A DNA stretch of 64,000 nt from positions 186,001-250,000 of the forward strand of contig JACJXP010000002.1 in assembly GCA_020636575.1 (NCBI GenBank), given 5' to 3'. Every line of letters begins with the position of its first letter. Position 1 is the first letter of the stretch. The notes under the pieces are model-generated. The model ran no database searches. It was not told where the DNA came from and saw only the letters and a program-made list of their open reading frames with translations. Source of the stretch: Chitinophagales bacterium (GTDB lineage Bacteria; Bacteroidota; Bacteroidia; Chitinophagales; Chitinophagaceae). Below, one piece after another: positions 51,484 through 60,252 of this stretch. A program made the translations under genes and the position numbers.

Positions 51484-51510
51484 AATAAGCGGCTTTAAAG
51501 GCCGCTTATT
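51484..51510 (-). terminator. Hairpin between lactonase-like gene and DUF985 gene
   Basis: AATAAGCGGC and GCCGCTTATT form a perfect 10-bp stem around TTTAAAG, 22 bases after the stop codon of the reverse-strand beta-propeller gene. The T-run is weak. Confidence 0.7.
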
Positions 51511-51531
51511 TTCAAACTTTTGTGAACGTCA

Positions 51532-52710
51532 TTACCTTGCTGCTAACCCATTTGTACCCATGGGCAGGCTTCCAACAGTACCAATAGAAGTCAACCCTCC
51601 GTTATTTGATACTTCATAAGCACTGATGCTGTGTCCACCTGAATTCAAAACATATAGATACTTTGAATTTTTTGTCAAAGCTGCATCAATGGGTCCTCCA
51701 TCTGCACCTGCTGCATCTGCTTCCAAAACATCCAGGTTACCCGAATGAGGCTGAATTGAAAAGGATGAAATATTATTACTGGCAGCATTGGTGACATACG
51801 CATATTTATCGTTTCCTGTTAGCACAACCCAGCAAGCCGCACTTTGTCCGGCCCCTACCGGACCCTCAGTCAAAGTGATATCACCATTGAAACTGATATG
51901 ATAAGAAGAAACTGTACTTGCACCGGCAGCACCGCCTACAGCTTCCGATACATAAATATTCCCAAAATGATCTGCTGCAAAACCGAATGGAGTAGGACTG
52001 GCTGACGTAATACTCTTCATACCAAATGGCCTGCCGGAAGCACCTACCCTGTATGTAACGATCTTATCGGTTGCTTTTTCTGTTATCGCAAGAATATTAC
52101 CATTCCGGACAAAAGAAACTTGTGCAGCACCTGCAGATGAAGAAGTAAGTGGCCTGGTGGAATTATGCAGCTTGTACAGTTTATCGTTTGGCCCAAGTTT
52201 AAACCCTGAGATATTCCCGGTACCTCCTGCATTCAATACATATACAAGATCATCATGAATGGTAACACTGACGGGCATCATTCCACCAGAAGAAATTGTT
52301 GATTTTAATACCAGTTGCCCGTTTCCCGCCACTTTAAAAGTCGAGATATTGTTGCTTCCTGCATTTACCGTTATAAGTGTTTTTTCATCTTCCGATAATA
52401 CTAAGCCTCCCTGGTTGCCAAGGCCACTGCCTGTTCCATTTCCTCCTGATGAATAGGTGGCCTGGTAAGTAAGTGAGCCATCATGACCTCTTTTAAACAC
52501 TTTAATCTTATTACCATCTGCACTGTTTGTCATGGTATAAACATTACCTGAATTGTTACCGGACCTATCAGCCAGTACATCTGCCTGATCTTCAACAGTG
52601 CTTTCTGATCGCAGAACATTTTCATCCGGAAAATCCTTCGTCCCTTTTTGACATGATGCAAATACAAGAGCAGATACTGCTATCAAAAGAATAGCGTTAA
52701 ACTTTTTCAT
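51532..52710 (-). CDS. Beta-propeller lipoprotein (lactonase-like)
   Basis: The 392-residue product has a lipoprotein signal with Cys20 (LVFASC). The mature part has repeated WD40-like blades of about 45 residues with patterns such as VYTMTNSADGNKIKVFKRG and YVLNSGGHSISAYEVSNNG, as in 6-phosphogluconolactonase-like seven-bladed propellers. Most carry GGMMPVSVTIHDD-type loops. No catalytic assignment can be made; many such proteins in Bacteroidota are surface-exposed and bind sugars or proteins. It lies in tandem with the DM13 lipoprotein gene, upstream of it on the same strand, opposite the sigma factor gene. Confidence 0.82.
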   Translation of the reverse strand: MKKFNAILLIAVSALVFASCQKGTKDFPDENVLRSESTVEDQADVLADRSGNNSGNVYTMTNSADGNKIKVFKRGHDGSLTYQATYSSGGNGTGSGLGNQGGLVLSEDEKTLITVNAGSNNISTFKVAGNGQLVLKSTISSGGMMPVSVTIHDDLVYVLNAGGTGNISGFKLGPNDKLYKLHNSTRPLTSSSAGAAQVSFVRNGNILAITEKATDKIVTYRVGASGRPFGMKSITSASPTPFGFAADHFGNIYVSEAVGGAAGASTVSSYHISFNGDITLTEGPVGAGQSAACWVVLTGNDKYAYVTNAASNNISSFSIQPHSGNLDVLEADAAGADGGPIDAALTKNSKYLYVLNSGGHSISAYEVSNNGGLTSIGTVGSLPMGTNGLAAR

Positions 52711-52847
52711 AAACGTCGATTTTACTTTAAAAAAATGATTGTCCGTTCAAAGGGTTGGGATCAACAAAGGTTTAAACAGGACATAGGATGGTCATCTCAT
52801 GATATCATGAATAAAAAAGAAACTGACTAGTTAAATCTTAATAGGTG

Positions 52848-53303
52848 TTATTGCAAAATGGCATACCCGAAAAGAACAGAAAAATCTTCGCACCAGATCA
52901 ATACACGGTTGTATTGCGCAATATCAGTCGATGAGTTTAACTCATAATAAAAACTGCCATTTAATACCTGTAAAACTCCTGCCTCAACATAAGGAGAACC
53001 ATTGTTGTTTGGAGACAGCCATACTCTCAGATCAGGCCCATTATCTGAATGAAAACTTTGAATTACTAAATATCTCTTGCCGTTTGAATCCAGAACAACC
53101 GTTGCTGTTCCCGAAGTGGGATGAGCACTACTGGCAAAACTCCCACTGGCCAGCTTTGTTCCGGCAGGTAGTCCATTATTCCCTCCGGCACTTCCCCCAT
53201 TATTACCTCCTCCTGTATCAGAAGGAGTATTTCCTTTTGAACAGGATACAAGTGTTATTGTTCCGACAATAAATACGTAAAAAAGTAATTTCAATGATTT
53301 CAT
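52848..53303 (-). CDS. DM13-domain lipoprotein
   Basis: From the ATG at 53303 it has 151 residues and a lipoprotein signal with Cys21 (LVSC). A Gly/Asn-rich linker follows, then a DM13 domain: AGTKLASGSFASSAHPTSG, SFHSDNGPDLRVWLSP and the end VLIWCEDFSVLFGYAIL with the conserved Cys. DM13 is a predicted redox or electron-transfer beta domain, first described in animals and widespread in bacteria; its chemistry is not proven. It lies 127 bases from the divergently transcribed sigma factor, suggesting control by that sigma. Confidence 0.85.
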   Translation of the reverse strand: MKSLKLLFYVFIVGTITLVSCSKGNTPSDTGGGNNGGSAGGNNGLPAGTKLASGSFASSAHPTSGTATVVLDSNGKRYLVIQSFHSDNGPDLRVWLSPNNNGSPYVEAGVLQVLNGSFYYELNSSTDIAQYNRVLIWCEDFSVLFGYAILQ

Positions 53304-53442
53304 AATAAATGGCAATAACGGTTAAATACTTAACTCATTCGCTGACATCACATAATTACAGGCCTGTGATTTTTATTTACAAAAACTCTTGAGCTATGGT
53401 TTTGAAGAAAGAAAATAAATTTCTGATTTTATTTTTTAATAT

Positions 53443-54012
53443 TTGTATCAGAAAAATGAGTACTTGGAAGAAAGTCAATTGACATATTCAGAAGAAGAGT
53501 TAGTAGATGCCCTGAAAAACAAAGAGAATAAGGCATACCGTTATCTCTATATGAATTACCGGGGAGCACTATACAATGCCATTTCACAGATAATACCTGA
53601 CGAAGAAACTGCAGGTGATGTGCTACAGGAAACATTTATTACGGTTTGGCAGAATATCAACAAATATGATCCCGCAAAAGGACGTTTGTTCACCTGGCTA
53701 TTGCGTATCAGTCGTAACTCAGCCATTAATAAAACCCGTTCCAAAGTCTATAAATCCCAGTTAAAAAACGACAATTTTGAAAATTACGTTAATACTTTGG
53801 AGAAAACAGGCTCAATGCAATCCAATCCTGATAGAATAGGTTTGCGGACACAGGTACATCAATTAAAAGAAGACTATAAAAATGTACTGGAACTATCATA
53901 TTATCAGGGGTTTACCCAGGAAGAAATTGCAAAGGCATTAAAAATACCATTAGGAACGGTAAAAACAAGATTGAGAAATGCCTTAATTGAGTTAAGAAAA
54001 CAGTTTGTGTAA
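53443..54012 (+). CDS. ECF-type RNA polymerase sigma factor
   Basis: A 189-residue sigma-70 family factor with only regions 2 and 4. Region 2 (about 25-95) shows YLYMNYRGALYNAI and the TAGDVLQETFITVWQNI helix; region 4 (about 135-185) shows LELSYYQGFTQEEIAKAL and the LGTVKTRLRNAL recognition helix. The frame has no early ATG, so the start is uncertain: a TTG at 53443 is the longest. The anti-sigma gene starts one base after its stop codon. Opposite it lie the DM13 and propeller lipoproteins, the likely targets. Confidence 0.9.
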   Translation: MYQKNEYLEESQLTYSEEELVDALKNKENKAYRYLYMNYRGALYNAISQIIPDEETAGDVLQETFITVWQNINKYDPAKGRLFTWLLRISRNSAINKTRSKVYKSQLKNDNFENYVNTLEKTGSMQSNPDRIGLRTQVHQLKEDYKNVLELSYYQGFTQEEIAKALKIPLGTVKTRLRNALIELRKQFV

Positions 54013-54013
54013 T

Positions 54014-54772
54014 ATGGATATACAGGAATACATATCATCCGGTATCATTGAAACGTATGTAATGGGGCTGTGCAGCCCGGATGAAGAAATGGAACTTGAG
54101 AAGCTACGTTCGCAATATCCTGAACTGGATGAGGCTATCGTCCGGTATGAAACTGAACTCGAAAAAAACATGCAACAGAACTCCATTTTACCTCCTGCTT
54201 CTGTTGATGAAAAAGTACTCTCTTCCATTCAATCTTTAGGAGTATATCCTTTGCAGGCAGTGAAAGAAAGCAGGTCTGCAAAAACAAACAGGTATAACCT
54301 GGCCATTGCTGCAGCTGTGCTTTTATTGGTTGGAAGCGCTTTATTCAATTTCATTCAATTCAACCAGAATAAAAAGCTAAAGAAAGAACTGGCTTTCGGA
54401 ATTGAAACTAAAGGTTTACCTCCAGAAGATTTTGCGATCATGACTAACCCGACCATAACACCTGTTGCTATGTATGGGGTCGGTATTCATTCTATTTGTC
54501 GCTGTACCATGTTCTGGGATAAAAAGACTGGTAAGGCCTACGTTATGATCCATCACCTGGTCAATTCTTCTGAAAGCAGGGATTATCAGCTTTGGGCCAT
54601 TGTTGATGAAAAACCTGTTAGCGTTGGACTGATTGATGATAGTATCCGGGGCCGCTTTATCGAAGTATCAAATGTACCCGCCGGGGCAAAAGCATTTTCT
54701 GTAACACTTGAAAAAGCCGGAGGAAGCGAAACACCCGATATGGGACAGCTATACCTACACGGTAGTATATAA
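54014..54772 (+). CDS. RskA-type anti-sigma factor
   Basis: The 252-residue protein starts at the ATG at 54014, one base after the sigma factor stop codon, so the two are translationally coupled. The N-terminal cytoplasmic part (1-90) has a helical anti-sigma domain (SGIIETYVMGLCSPDEEMEL). One membrane segment follows (residues about 96-112, NLAIAAAVLLLVGSALF). The extracytoplasmic part carries the RskA-like GVGIHSICRCTMFWD..TGKAYVMI and YQLWAIVDEKPVSVGLI strands. It is expected to hold the sigma factor at the membrane until a signal releases it. Confidence 0.88.
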   Translation: MDIQEYISSGIIETYVMGLCSPDEEMELEKLRSQYPELDEAIVRYETELEKNMQQNSILPPASVDEKVLSSIQSLGVYPLQAVKESRSAKTNRYNLAIAAAVLLLVGSALFNFIQFNQNKKLKKELAFGIETKGLPPEDFAIMTNPTITPVAMYGVGIHSICRCTMFWDKKTGKAYVMIHHLVNSSESRDYQLWAIVDEKPVSVGLIDDSIRGRFIEVSNVPAGAKAFSVTLEKAGGSETPDMGQLYLHGSI

Positions 54773-54915
54773 TTCATACTCCACAAAAAAAGAGATCTCA
54801 TTTCGCTGCACGCCTTAACATTTTTTTTGCCACATTTATTAAAATATGACGTTCTTATGATTTACAAGCCTGTGTAATGAATAAGCCCTTTGCATCCGGT
54901 AAGAAACTGCCGGAC

Positions 54916-55962
54916 ATGAGAAGAAAAACATTTTATAACACAGCCATTCCCTTCTTGCTTACCACGATTTCTTTCGTAAGCAATGCACAGCAGATCAGCA
55001 ATAATTCATTAGAGAATGATAAAAAAGCAATTCTTTCCATTGCTTATTTTACTGAAAGTGCTAATAACTCCATCAACTCTTTAAATGGTCTTTTGAAAAA
55101 AGACAATTACAGGAATAAGATCACTACTCTTAATAACCCGACCAATAATGAACTCGGATTCAGTCTGAAAACCGAAATATTAGAAGCACTGAAACCACTT
55201 CTTGATAAAGTAAGAAAAACAGATAAAAGCAAGTTCAAGGAAGTGATCGAAAACTTTCTGAATAATCCTGAAGAAAACGGCATCAAATCAGTAAAGAAAT
55301 ACTTACCAGCATTGGGGATATTCAGTACTGTGCTATCATTGGTTGGGAACTTAGTGATCATTGAAAAAAAGATCACCCAGCAAGACTTAAATATTTTTAT
55401 TGAAAAAAATCAACAATATTTTACCCAGTATGAAAAACTGAATTCGATCAATATGGAGTTTACATTAGAAGTAAACAGGCTATTGGATAAATCCGAGGAG
55501 ATCAAAAGTGATCTGAAAGATTTTTTGATCGAATGCATTACAAGTCTTGACAGAAAAACCGGGAAAGATCAATTAAAAGGATTGCCTATGGAAAGCTTAT
55601 TATTGAAATATTACGATCCCCAGAAACTCCAGCAATTACCAGATTCCTTATCACAAACCGTAAAGGGCCCATTATTCCCTCCCGATGCACCCACGTCTGT
55701 TAAAATACTTACGTCTGGCATTAAAAAGCTTCAAAAGGAATTTGAAACATTATATAGCGAGAATTACAAACAGTTAAAAGAACTTATCGGTTCCTTAAAA
55801 TCAGCCATCCCCAATCTTGACGAAAAACAATTAGATAAAACAAATACCGAAATTGACCGGCTATACAGCGAAAGCAAACAAGCGGATTTGACCAATCTGA
55901 ATATCAGCCAGGTAGATGAACGAATGAATACCGCCTGCCGTATTATTAATAATTACAAGTAA
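54916..55962 (+). CDS. Secreted alpha-helical protein of unknown function
   Basis: Read from the ATG at 54916 it has 348 residues; a start at 54877 is also possible. A signal peptide (NTAIPFLLTTISFVSNAQQ) precedes a highly charged, helix-rich chain with several coiled-coil stretches (DLKDFLIECITSLDRKTGKD, IKKLQKEFETLYSENYKQLK). No cysteine framework or catalytic site is visible and I do not recognise the family. It follows the sigma/anti-sigma pair after 143 bases and could be under the same control. Confidence 0.6.
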   Translation: MRRKTFYNTAIPFLLTTISFVSNAQQISNNSLENDKKAILSIAYFTESANNSINSLNGLLKKDNYRNKITTLNNPTNNELGFSLKTEILEALKPLLDKVRKTDKSKFKEVIENFLNNPEENGIKSVKKYLPALGIFSTVLSLVGNLVIIEKKITQQDLNIFIEKNQQYFTQYEKLNSINMEFTLEVNRLLDKSEEIKSDLKDFLIECITSLDRKTGKDQLKGLPMESLLLKYYDPQKLQQLPDSLSQTVKGPLFPPDAPTSVKILTSGIKKLQKEFETLYSENYKQLKELIGSLKSAIPNLDEKQLDKTNTEIDRLYSESKQADLTNLNISQVDERMNTACRIINNYK

Positions 55963-55966
55963 TTTC

Positions 55967-55974
55967 TATCTTTA
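55967..55974 (+). promoter_or_regulatory. -7 box before the small basic protein gene
   Basis: TATCTTTA, one mismatch from TAnnTTTG, 16 bases before the ATG at 55991. Confidence 0.4.
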
Positions 55975-55990
55975 ACCTAAAGAAATAGCT

Positions 55991-56143
55991 ATGTCACTTT
56001 TAAATCAACAGAATAAGAAAGGAAAGAAAAAAGGAAACGAAAAGAATAAATCCGGTAATGCTCAAGGTTCAAAGTTTATGCAGAAGCCTAAATCCGGATT
56101 TATTAATAAACAACAAAACACAGGTTCACAAAGAGGTAGCTGA
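55991..56143 (+). CDS. Small basic protein, 50 residues
   Basis: The ORF runs from ATG 55991 to TGA 56141-56143. It encodes a Lys/Gly/Asn/Gln-rich, low-complexity protein beginning MSLLNQQNKKGKKKGNEKNK and ending with the pattern QNTGSQRGS. It has about 14 Lys/Arg and few acidic residues, with a central KFMQKPKSGF. Such disordered basic proteins often bind RNA or DNA, but no function is known. A -7 box lies just upstream and a convergent gene begins after two bases, supporting it as a real gene. Confidence 0.6.
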   Translation: MSLLNQQNKKGKKKGNEKNKSGNAQGSKFMQKPKSGFINKQQNTGSQRGS

Positions 56144-56145
56144 TA

Positions 56146-57126
56146 TCAGAGGTCCTTTCTTTTGGTCTTTACCCTGTAACGCAATACGATATCCTCGTTG
56201 TATTGCAGATAAATCCATTCAACACTTTCTGATTGTACCGGGTAAGAATAACTGAATTTTGAAGACAAGGGATATGAAGAAAGATCTTTATCCGGCTTCA
56301 GAAAGACCCAGGAATTTGAGTGATCGAACAGGCTGCTATCGACAAGCAGATCAGGTAAAATATTTTTGTCCCGGATCGGGTTGGAAGTTATCAACTCAAA
56401 CCGAAGTGTATCCCCTACATATGTTTCTAATACTCCTTTAGACGGATAAATTTCGCTGATATTATACTTACGAAATGACTTTTGTTTAAATGGTGATCTT
56501 TTTAATTCAGGGAACAGAACAGGCTCATCCAGTAATGTCCATCTCTGATCATCAGGATAATGATCATTAATAAACACAGCAGGATCCGTTAGAAAATAAC
56601 GGGCACTATAAGATCTTACAAATTCCCTGCTACTTTCAATAATATAACCGCTTGCCCATGTTGCATCCAGTAAATGCCATTGCCCTTCAAAATAAACAGC
56701 ATTCCAATAATGATTAACACCGAAACTTCTGGGCCTGCCGGAACCCGGGCGGCCATAACCAATAATAACAGCAGCAGGAATTTCTGCATATTCACACATG
56801 GTAGCCAGTAAGCGGGAATAGCCATCGCAAACGGCCAGTCTTGTTTTAAAAACCCTTTCCGCTACTCTTTCATTGAGAGGTTTTAAAGCACTGGTATCTT
56901 CCTCGTCTTCATTTGCATCAAAATCAGCATTTACACTACTCCTTATATTTTTATATGATACCCTATAAGAGATATTACTTGTAACCCACTGAAATATCCG
57001 GGCTACTTTTTCTTTATCCGAATGGCAGGAAGCCACCAGTTTCAAAGAAAGATCTTTAAGACTTTCCTGGCCTTCGGCCCTCGCAAACATAATCAGCACA
57101 AGAAAAATAAGTAATGACTTTTTCAT
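56146..57126 (-). CDS. Secreted transglutaminase-like (cysteine protease) protein
   Basis: The 326-residue protein has a signal peptide (MKKSLLIFLVLIMFARAEGQ). The transglutaminase-core fold has the Cys-His-Asp triad: Cys100 in AVCDGYS, His139 in VNHYWNAVYF and Asp154 in HLLDATWASG. In bacteria these domains mostly act as peptidases or peptidoglycan-linked enzymes, not as protein cross-linkers. The last 130 residues form beta strands of unknown role. It converges on the 50-residue gene with two bases between, and lies 62 bases downstream of the LytTR regulator gene. Confidence 0.88.
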   Translation of the reverse strand: MKKSLLIFLVLIMFARAEGQESLKDLSLKLVASCHSDKEKVARIFQWVTSNISYRVSYKNIRSSVNADFDANEDEEDTSALKPLNERVAERVFKTRLAVCDGYSRLLATMCEYAEIPAAVIIGYGRPGSGRPRSFGVNHYWNAVYFEGQWHLLDATWASGYIIESSREFVRSYSARYFLTDPAVFINDHYPDDQRWTLLDEPVLFPELKRSPFKQKSFRKYNISEIYPSKGVLETYVGDTLRFELITSNPIRDKNILPDLLVDSSLFDHSNSWVFLKPDKDLSSYPLSSKFSYSYPVQSESVEWIYLQYNEDIVLRYRVKTKRKDL

Positions 57127-57188
57127 TAGTAAATGCCTATACTAAAATTATAAACATTTTTTGGATATACTTTCCGGCTACTGTTTTG

Positions 57189-57911
57189 TCAACGCTTTAG
57201 TATCTTATTCTGCAGTAATGTGTCCATAACTGCATCTTTGAGGTTTCGGCTTACCGGGATATAATGTTGACCAATCCGTATATCATTTCCTTCTATACTA
57301 TCTACTTTAGATATAGAAATAATATATGATTTATGTGTTCTCAGAAAAATATCAGCCGGGAGATATTCCTCAAGAGAACGGAATGTGAGATATGTGATAT
57401 ATTTTGTTTTTTCGGTATGTATCACCACATAATTCTGAAGTGCTTCTGCAAAGAGTATTTCATTAAAAAATATCTTGACCAGTTTATTATCTGCCTTAAT
57501 AAAAAAATGATCTGGCTTATTACCAGATTCCGGTAAGCTATTTTTACTTCTCACCTCATAATATTCTTTGGCCCGTAAAGCAGCTTTTAAAAACCGGTCT
57601 GCTGAAATAGGTTTTACCAAATAATCCAGGGCATTCAATTCAAATCCATCGAGGGCATATTGCGGGTAAGCCGTTGTAAAAATAACAGGCGGGGCATGTT
57701 TAAGGCTTTTTAAAAAGTCTAACCCCGTCATTTTGGGCATTTGAATATCAAGAAATATCAATTGTATTTTCTCCTGGCCGATTATTCCTGTTGCTCTAAG
57801 AGGGTTCTCAAACTCTCCTATCAATTGTAAAAATTCCGTATCAGCAATATATTCCCGAAGGCCTTTACGGGCCAATGGCTCATCATCAATGATAATGCAA
57901 CTGATCTTCAT
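57189..57911 (-). CDS. LytTR-family response regulator
   Basis: The 240-residue regulator has an N-terminal receiver domain with acidic residues DDEPLARKG near the start and the phosphoryl-accepting Asp55 in LIFLDIQMPKMTG. The C-terminal LytTR DNA-binding domain (about 131-235) has the FFIKADNKLVKIFFNEILF and RTHKSYIISISKVDSIEG strands. It overlaps the sensor gene by four bases (ATGA), so they form a two-component pair. LytTR regulators often control cell-surface, polysaccharide or quorum-type traits; the targets here are not identified. Confidence 0.92.
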   Translation of the reverse strand: MKISCIIIDDEPLARKGLREYIADTEFLQLIGEFENPLRATGIIGQEKIQLIFLDIQMPKMTGLDFLKSLKHAPPVIFTTAYPQYALDGFELNALDYLVKPISADRFLKAALRAKEYYEVRSKNSLPESGNKPDHFFIKADNKLVKIFFNEILFAEALQNYVVIHTEKTKYITYLTFRSLEEYLPADIFLRTHKSYIISISKVDSIEGNDIRIGQHYIPVSRNLKDAVMDTLLQNKILKR

Positions 57912-58936
57912 GACAGATCTAATTTAAGTTGAACAGTAAAGTTGTCTTCCGTTTCTTTGATCTCCAGCTGATGTTTGCCAGGATAAAGAAGTTCCAGTCT
58001 TCTGCTGACATTCTTTAACCCGATACCCCCCTGCTCATTAAGTGGCAATTGAGACTCTTTAGAATTCTCAGCTGTAAAAAAGAATGTACCATTTGCTCTG
58101 TCAAGATGCAACCTGATATAGTTCTTTTTATCAGCATGATGCGAAACATACTTGAAGGCATTCTCCACGAAAGGTATCAGCAATAACGGTTCAATGAAAA
58201 ACCCCTTTACTCCAGCTGAACAATCAAAATCAACTGAAAATTTCTCATCCTTCCTGAGCTTTTGCATATCCACATAATCTTTCAAATAAGCTATTTCTTT
58301 TTCGACGGGGAGTTTGGCGCCATTCATTTCATATAGCTGGTAACGAAGCATATCAGAAAACTTATGCAAAGCCATACGGGCAGTATGATTATCCTTGTTG
58401 ATAAGGAAATAAACAGAATTGAGTGAGTTAAACAAAAAATGCGGGTTGATCTGGGACTTTAGAAAATTCAGTTCTGCTTCCGCCTTTTCTTTGGCGATCT
58501 CAACCATACGTTTCTGTAGCTTCCCATAGTCAAGCATCAGTTTTACAGCTACACCTGCAATAACCAGGAAAAAATGCGGCAGAATATTATCATAGATCCG
58601 ATCCTTTAAATAAGTGGATGACCAGTTATATAAAAGAGGATTATTGAGATAGTGGCCCAGTATGCTCATTTTGATAATACTGCCACTGAGGACCATGACA
58701 ACAAATGTCAAAGTGAACAAAAAATACTTTTTTCGATAAAGCAATTTTGGTATCAGCACCAGGTTAGTGATATAGATCATCAAAGCCAGTTCAAAAACCT
58801 TGATCACAGTAACGAGAAAAGCTTTTCCGGGGGTAGGATAATCATCCACCCTGAGCATAAACCAAATGCCGCAAACCAGCATCCAGAAAAAAAGGTGCTG
58901 CAGTTTGTATTTAAGAAGTATGTGCCGGAATTGCAT
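57908..58936 (-). CDS. LytS/YehU-type sensor histidine kinase
   Basis: The 342-residue kinase has four hydrophobic segments in residues 10-135 and no periplasmic sensing domain of note. The His_kinase domain contains the H-box SQINPHFLFNSLNSVYFLI with His166, and the N-box LLLIPFVENAFKYVSH. A G-box follows (GGIGLKNVSRRLELLYPG). It overlaps the response regulator gene by four bases. Signals for this class are often membrane or cell-wall state, but nothing here identifies the stimulus. Confidence 0.92.
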   Translation of the reverse strand: MQFRHILLKYKLQHLFFWMLVCGIWFMLRVDDYPTPGKAFLVTVIKVFELALMIYITNLVLIPKLLYRKKYFLFTLTFVVMVLSGSIIKMSILGHYLNNPLLYNWSSTYLKDRIYDNILPHFFLVIAGVAVKLMLDYGKLQKRMVEIAKEKAEAELNFLKSQINPHFLFNSLNSVYFLINKDNHTARMALHKFSDMLRYQLYEMNGAKLPVEKEIAYLKDYVDMQKLRKDEKFSVDFDCSAGVKGFFIEPLLLIPFVENAFKYVSHHADKKNYIRLHLDRANGTFFFTAENSKESQLPLNEQGGIGLKNVSRRLELLYPGKHQLEIKETEDNFTVQLKLDLS

Positions 58937-59035
58937 AAGCTAAATTAAAAGTACAAATTCCGGGGGCTTCAGACTTTACATGAATTGTGAAAAGAATTTG
59001 ACGAAATGTAATAAACAGATGATAACGAGGACGAT

Positions 59036-59512
59036 CTACCTGATATAAAAATCAGCCCTGGCTTTGTAATAAGTAACGGATCGTTCCACCATATTCCTGA
59101 TCAAGCCACTGACCTTCATATTCCACATATCTTTTTCCTGGTCGAATAATACTTCCAGTCTGCCTGTAGAAAGACTGATGAATGAAACTTGGTCCCCTGA
59201 TTTAAAAGAGTATGCTACTTCCACTTCTTTTCTCTTGTGAGAGCCATCGTCAATAATATAGTTCCTGTTCTTAAGTTTTTTAGTATGAAAGAAGATGGTG
59301 AAGTATTGATCCCGCTGCTGAAACTGAACGGTGAGTTCACCTCTTACCCTATACACCCGAAGCGTTACCGGTAGTCCTTCTATGAAAAAATTATTGGAGC
59401 TTACTGTGTCCGTAATAAAAACAGGGCATTGCCTTAAAACAGTATCTCTTATTTCCTGCCCATGGCCGGAAACACTATAAAGAAGGGTTATAAGAATTAC
59501 TACAAGGCGCAT
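59036..59512 (-). CDS. Secreted hypothetical protein
   Basis: The 158-residue protein has a signal peptide (VVILITLLYSVSGHGQE) and then beta strands with many charged residues (LTVQFQQRDQYFTIFFHTKKL, HKRKEVEVAYSFKSGDQVSF). The pattern suggests a small all-beta exported domain. No family recognised. It lies between the YggS gene and the two-component genes, all on the same strand. Confidence 0.5.
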   Translation of the reverse strand: MRLVVILITLLYSVSGHGQEIRDTVLRQCPVFITDTVSSNNFFIEGLPVTLRVYRVRGELTVQFQQRDQYFTIFFHTKKLKNRNYIIDDGSHKRKEVEVAYSFKSGDQVSFISLSTGRLEVLFDQEKDMWNMKVSGLIRNMVERSVTYYKARADFYIR

Positions 59513-59570
59513 TAAGAATAATTAAAAGGAAAAATTACGAAATTTTGTTTTTGTATTAACAAGCCTGCCG

Positions 59571-60230
59571 CTAATTTCTTTCACCAAAAAGCAAGCTGCC
59601 TATCCTCACCAAATTACTTCCCTCTTCTAACGCCACAAGATAATCGCTGCTCATTCCCATTGAAAGTATGCCAAAATCCGGGGCATCTTTTTGCAGACGG
59701 TCAAACATACTTTTCAGTTGCTTAAACTCCTGGCGAACAATTTCCATGTTATCCGTAAAGCTGGCCATACCCATCAGCCCTGTGACCTTTACATGGTTGA
59801 AACCGGCATTTTTGTATTCTAGATAGAGGTGCTCAAGCTCCTTTTCATCCAGGCCAAATTTTGTTTCCTCCTGTGCTATATGCACTTGCAATAAACAGGG
59901 AATAGTACGATTATTTTTCCCTGCTTCTTTATTGATCTCTTTTAATAGTTTAAAACTATCCACAGCATGAATAAGATGCACAAACGGGGCGATGTATTTT
60001 ACTTTATTGCTTTGAAGGTGGCCTATAAAATGCCAGTGGATATCTGCAGGAAGTTTTGCTGATTTTTCTACCAGCTCCTGCACATAGTTCTCGCCAAAAT
60101 CTCGTTGCCCAAGATCATAGAGGGCCTTAATATCTGTATCAGGTTTTGTTTTGGAAACAGCAACAAGAGTGGCTTTTTGCTTTTGCAGTTCTTCTGTTAC
60201 AGAATGAAAAAATGTTTTATTGATGGGCAT
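59571..60230 (-). CDS. YggS-family PLP homeostasis protein
   Basis: YggS/PLPBP proteins bind pyridoxal phosphate and keep B6 vitamer balance; they have no known reaction of their own. The 219-residue TIM-barrel has Lys27 in LVAVSKTKPD, the FGENYVQEL strand, and HFIGHLQSNKVKYIAPF. The later strands include VTGLMGMASF and LSMGMSSDYLVALEEGSNLVRIGS, and it ends FGERN. It lies 22 bases downstream of the acyl-CoA dehydrogenase gene and is probably co-transcribed with it. Confidence 0.94.
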   Translation of the reverse strand: MPINKTFFHSVTEELQKQKATLVAVSKTKPDTDIKALYDLGQRDFGENYVQELVEKSAKLPADIHWHFIGHLQSNKVKYIAPFVHLIHAVDSFKLLKEINKEAGKNNRTIPCLLQVHIAQEETKFGLDEKELEHLYLEYKNAGFNHVKVTGLMGMASFTDNMEIVRQEFKQLKSMFDRLQKDAPDFGILSMGMSSDYLVALEEGSNLVRIGSLLFGERN

Positions 60231-60252
60231 ATCCGAAAATAAGCAGAAACCG

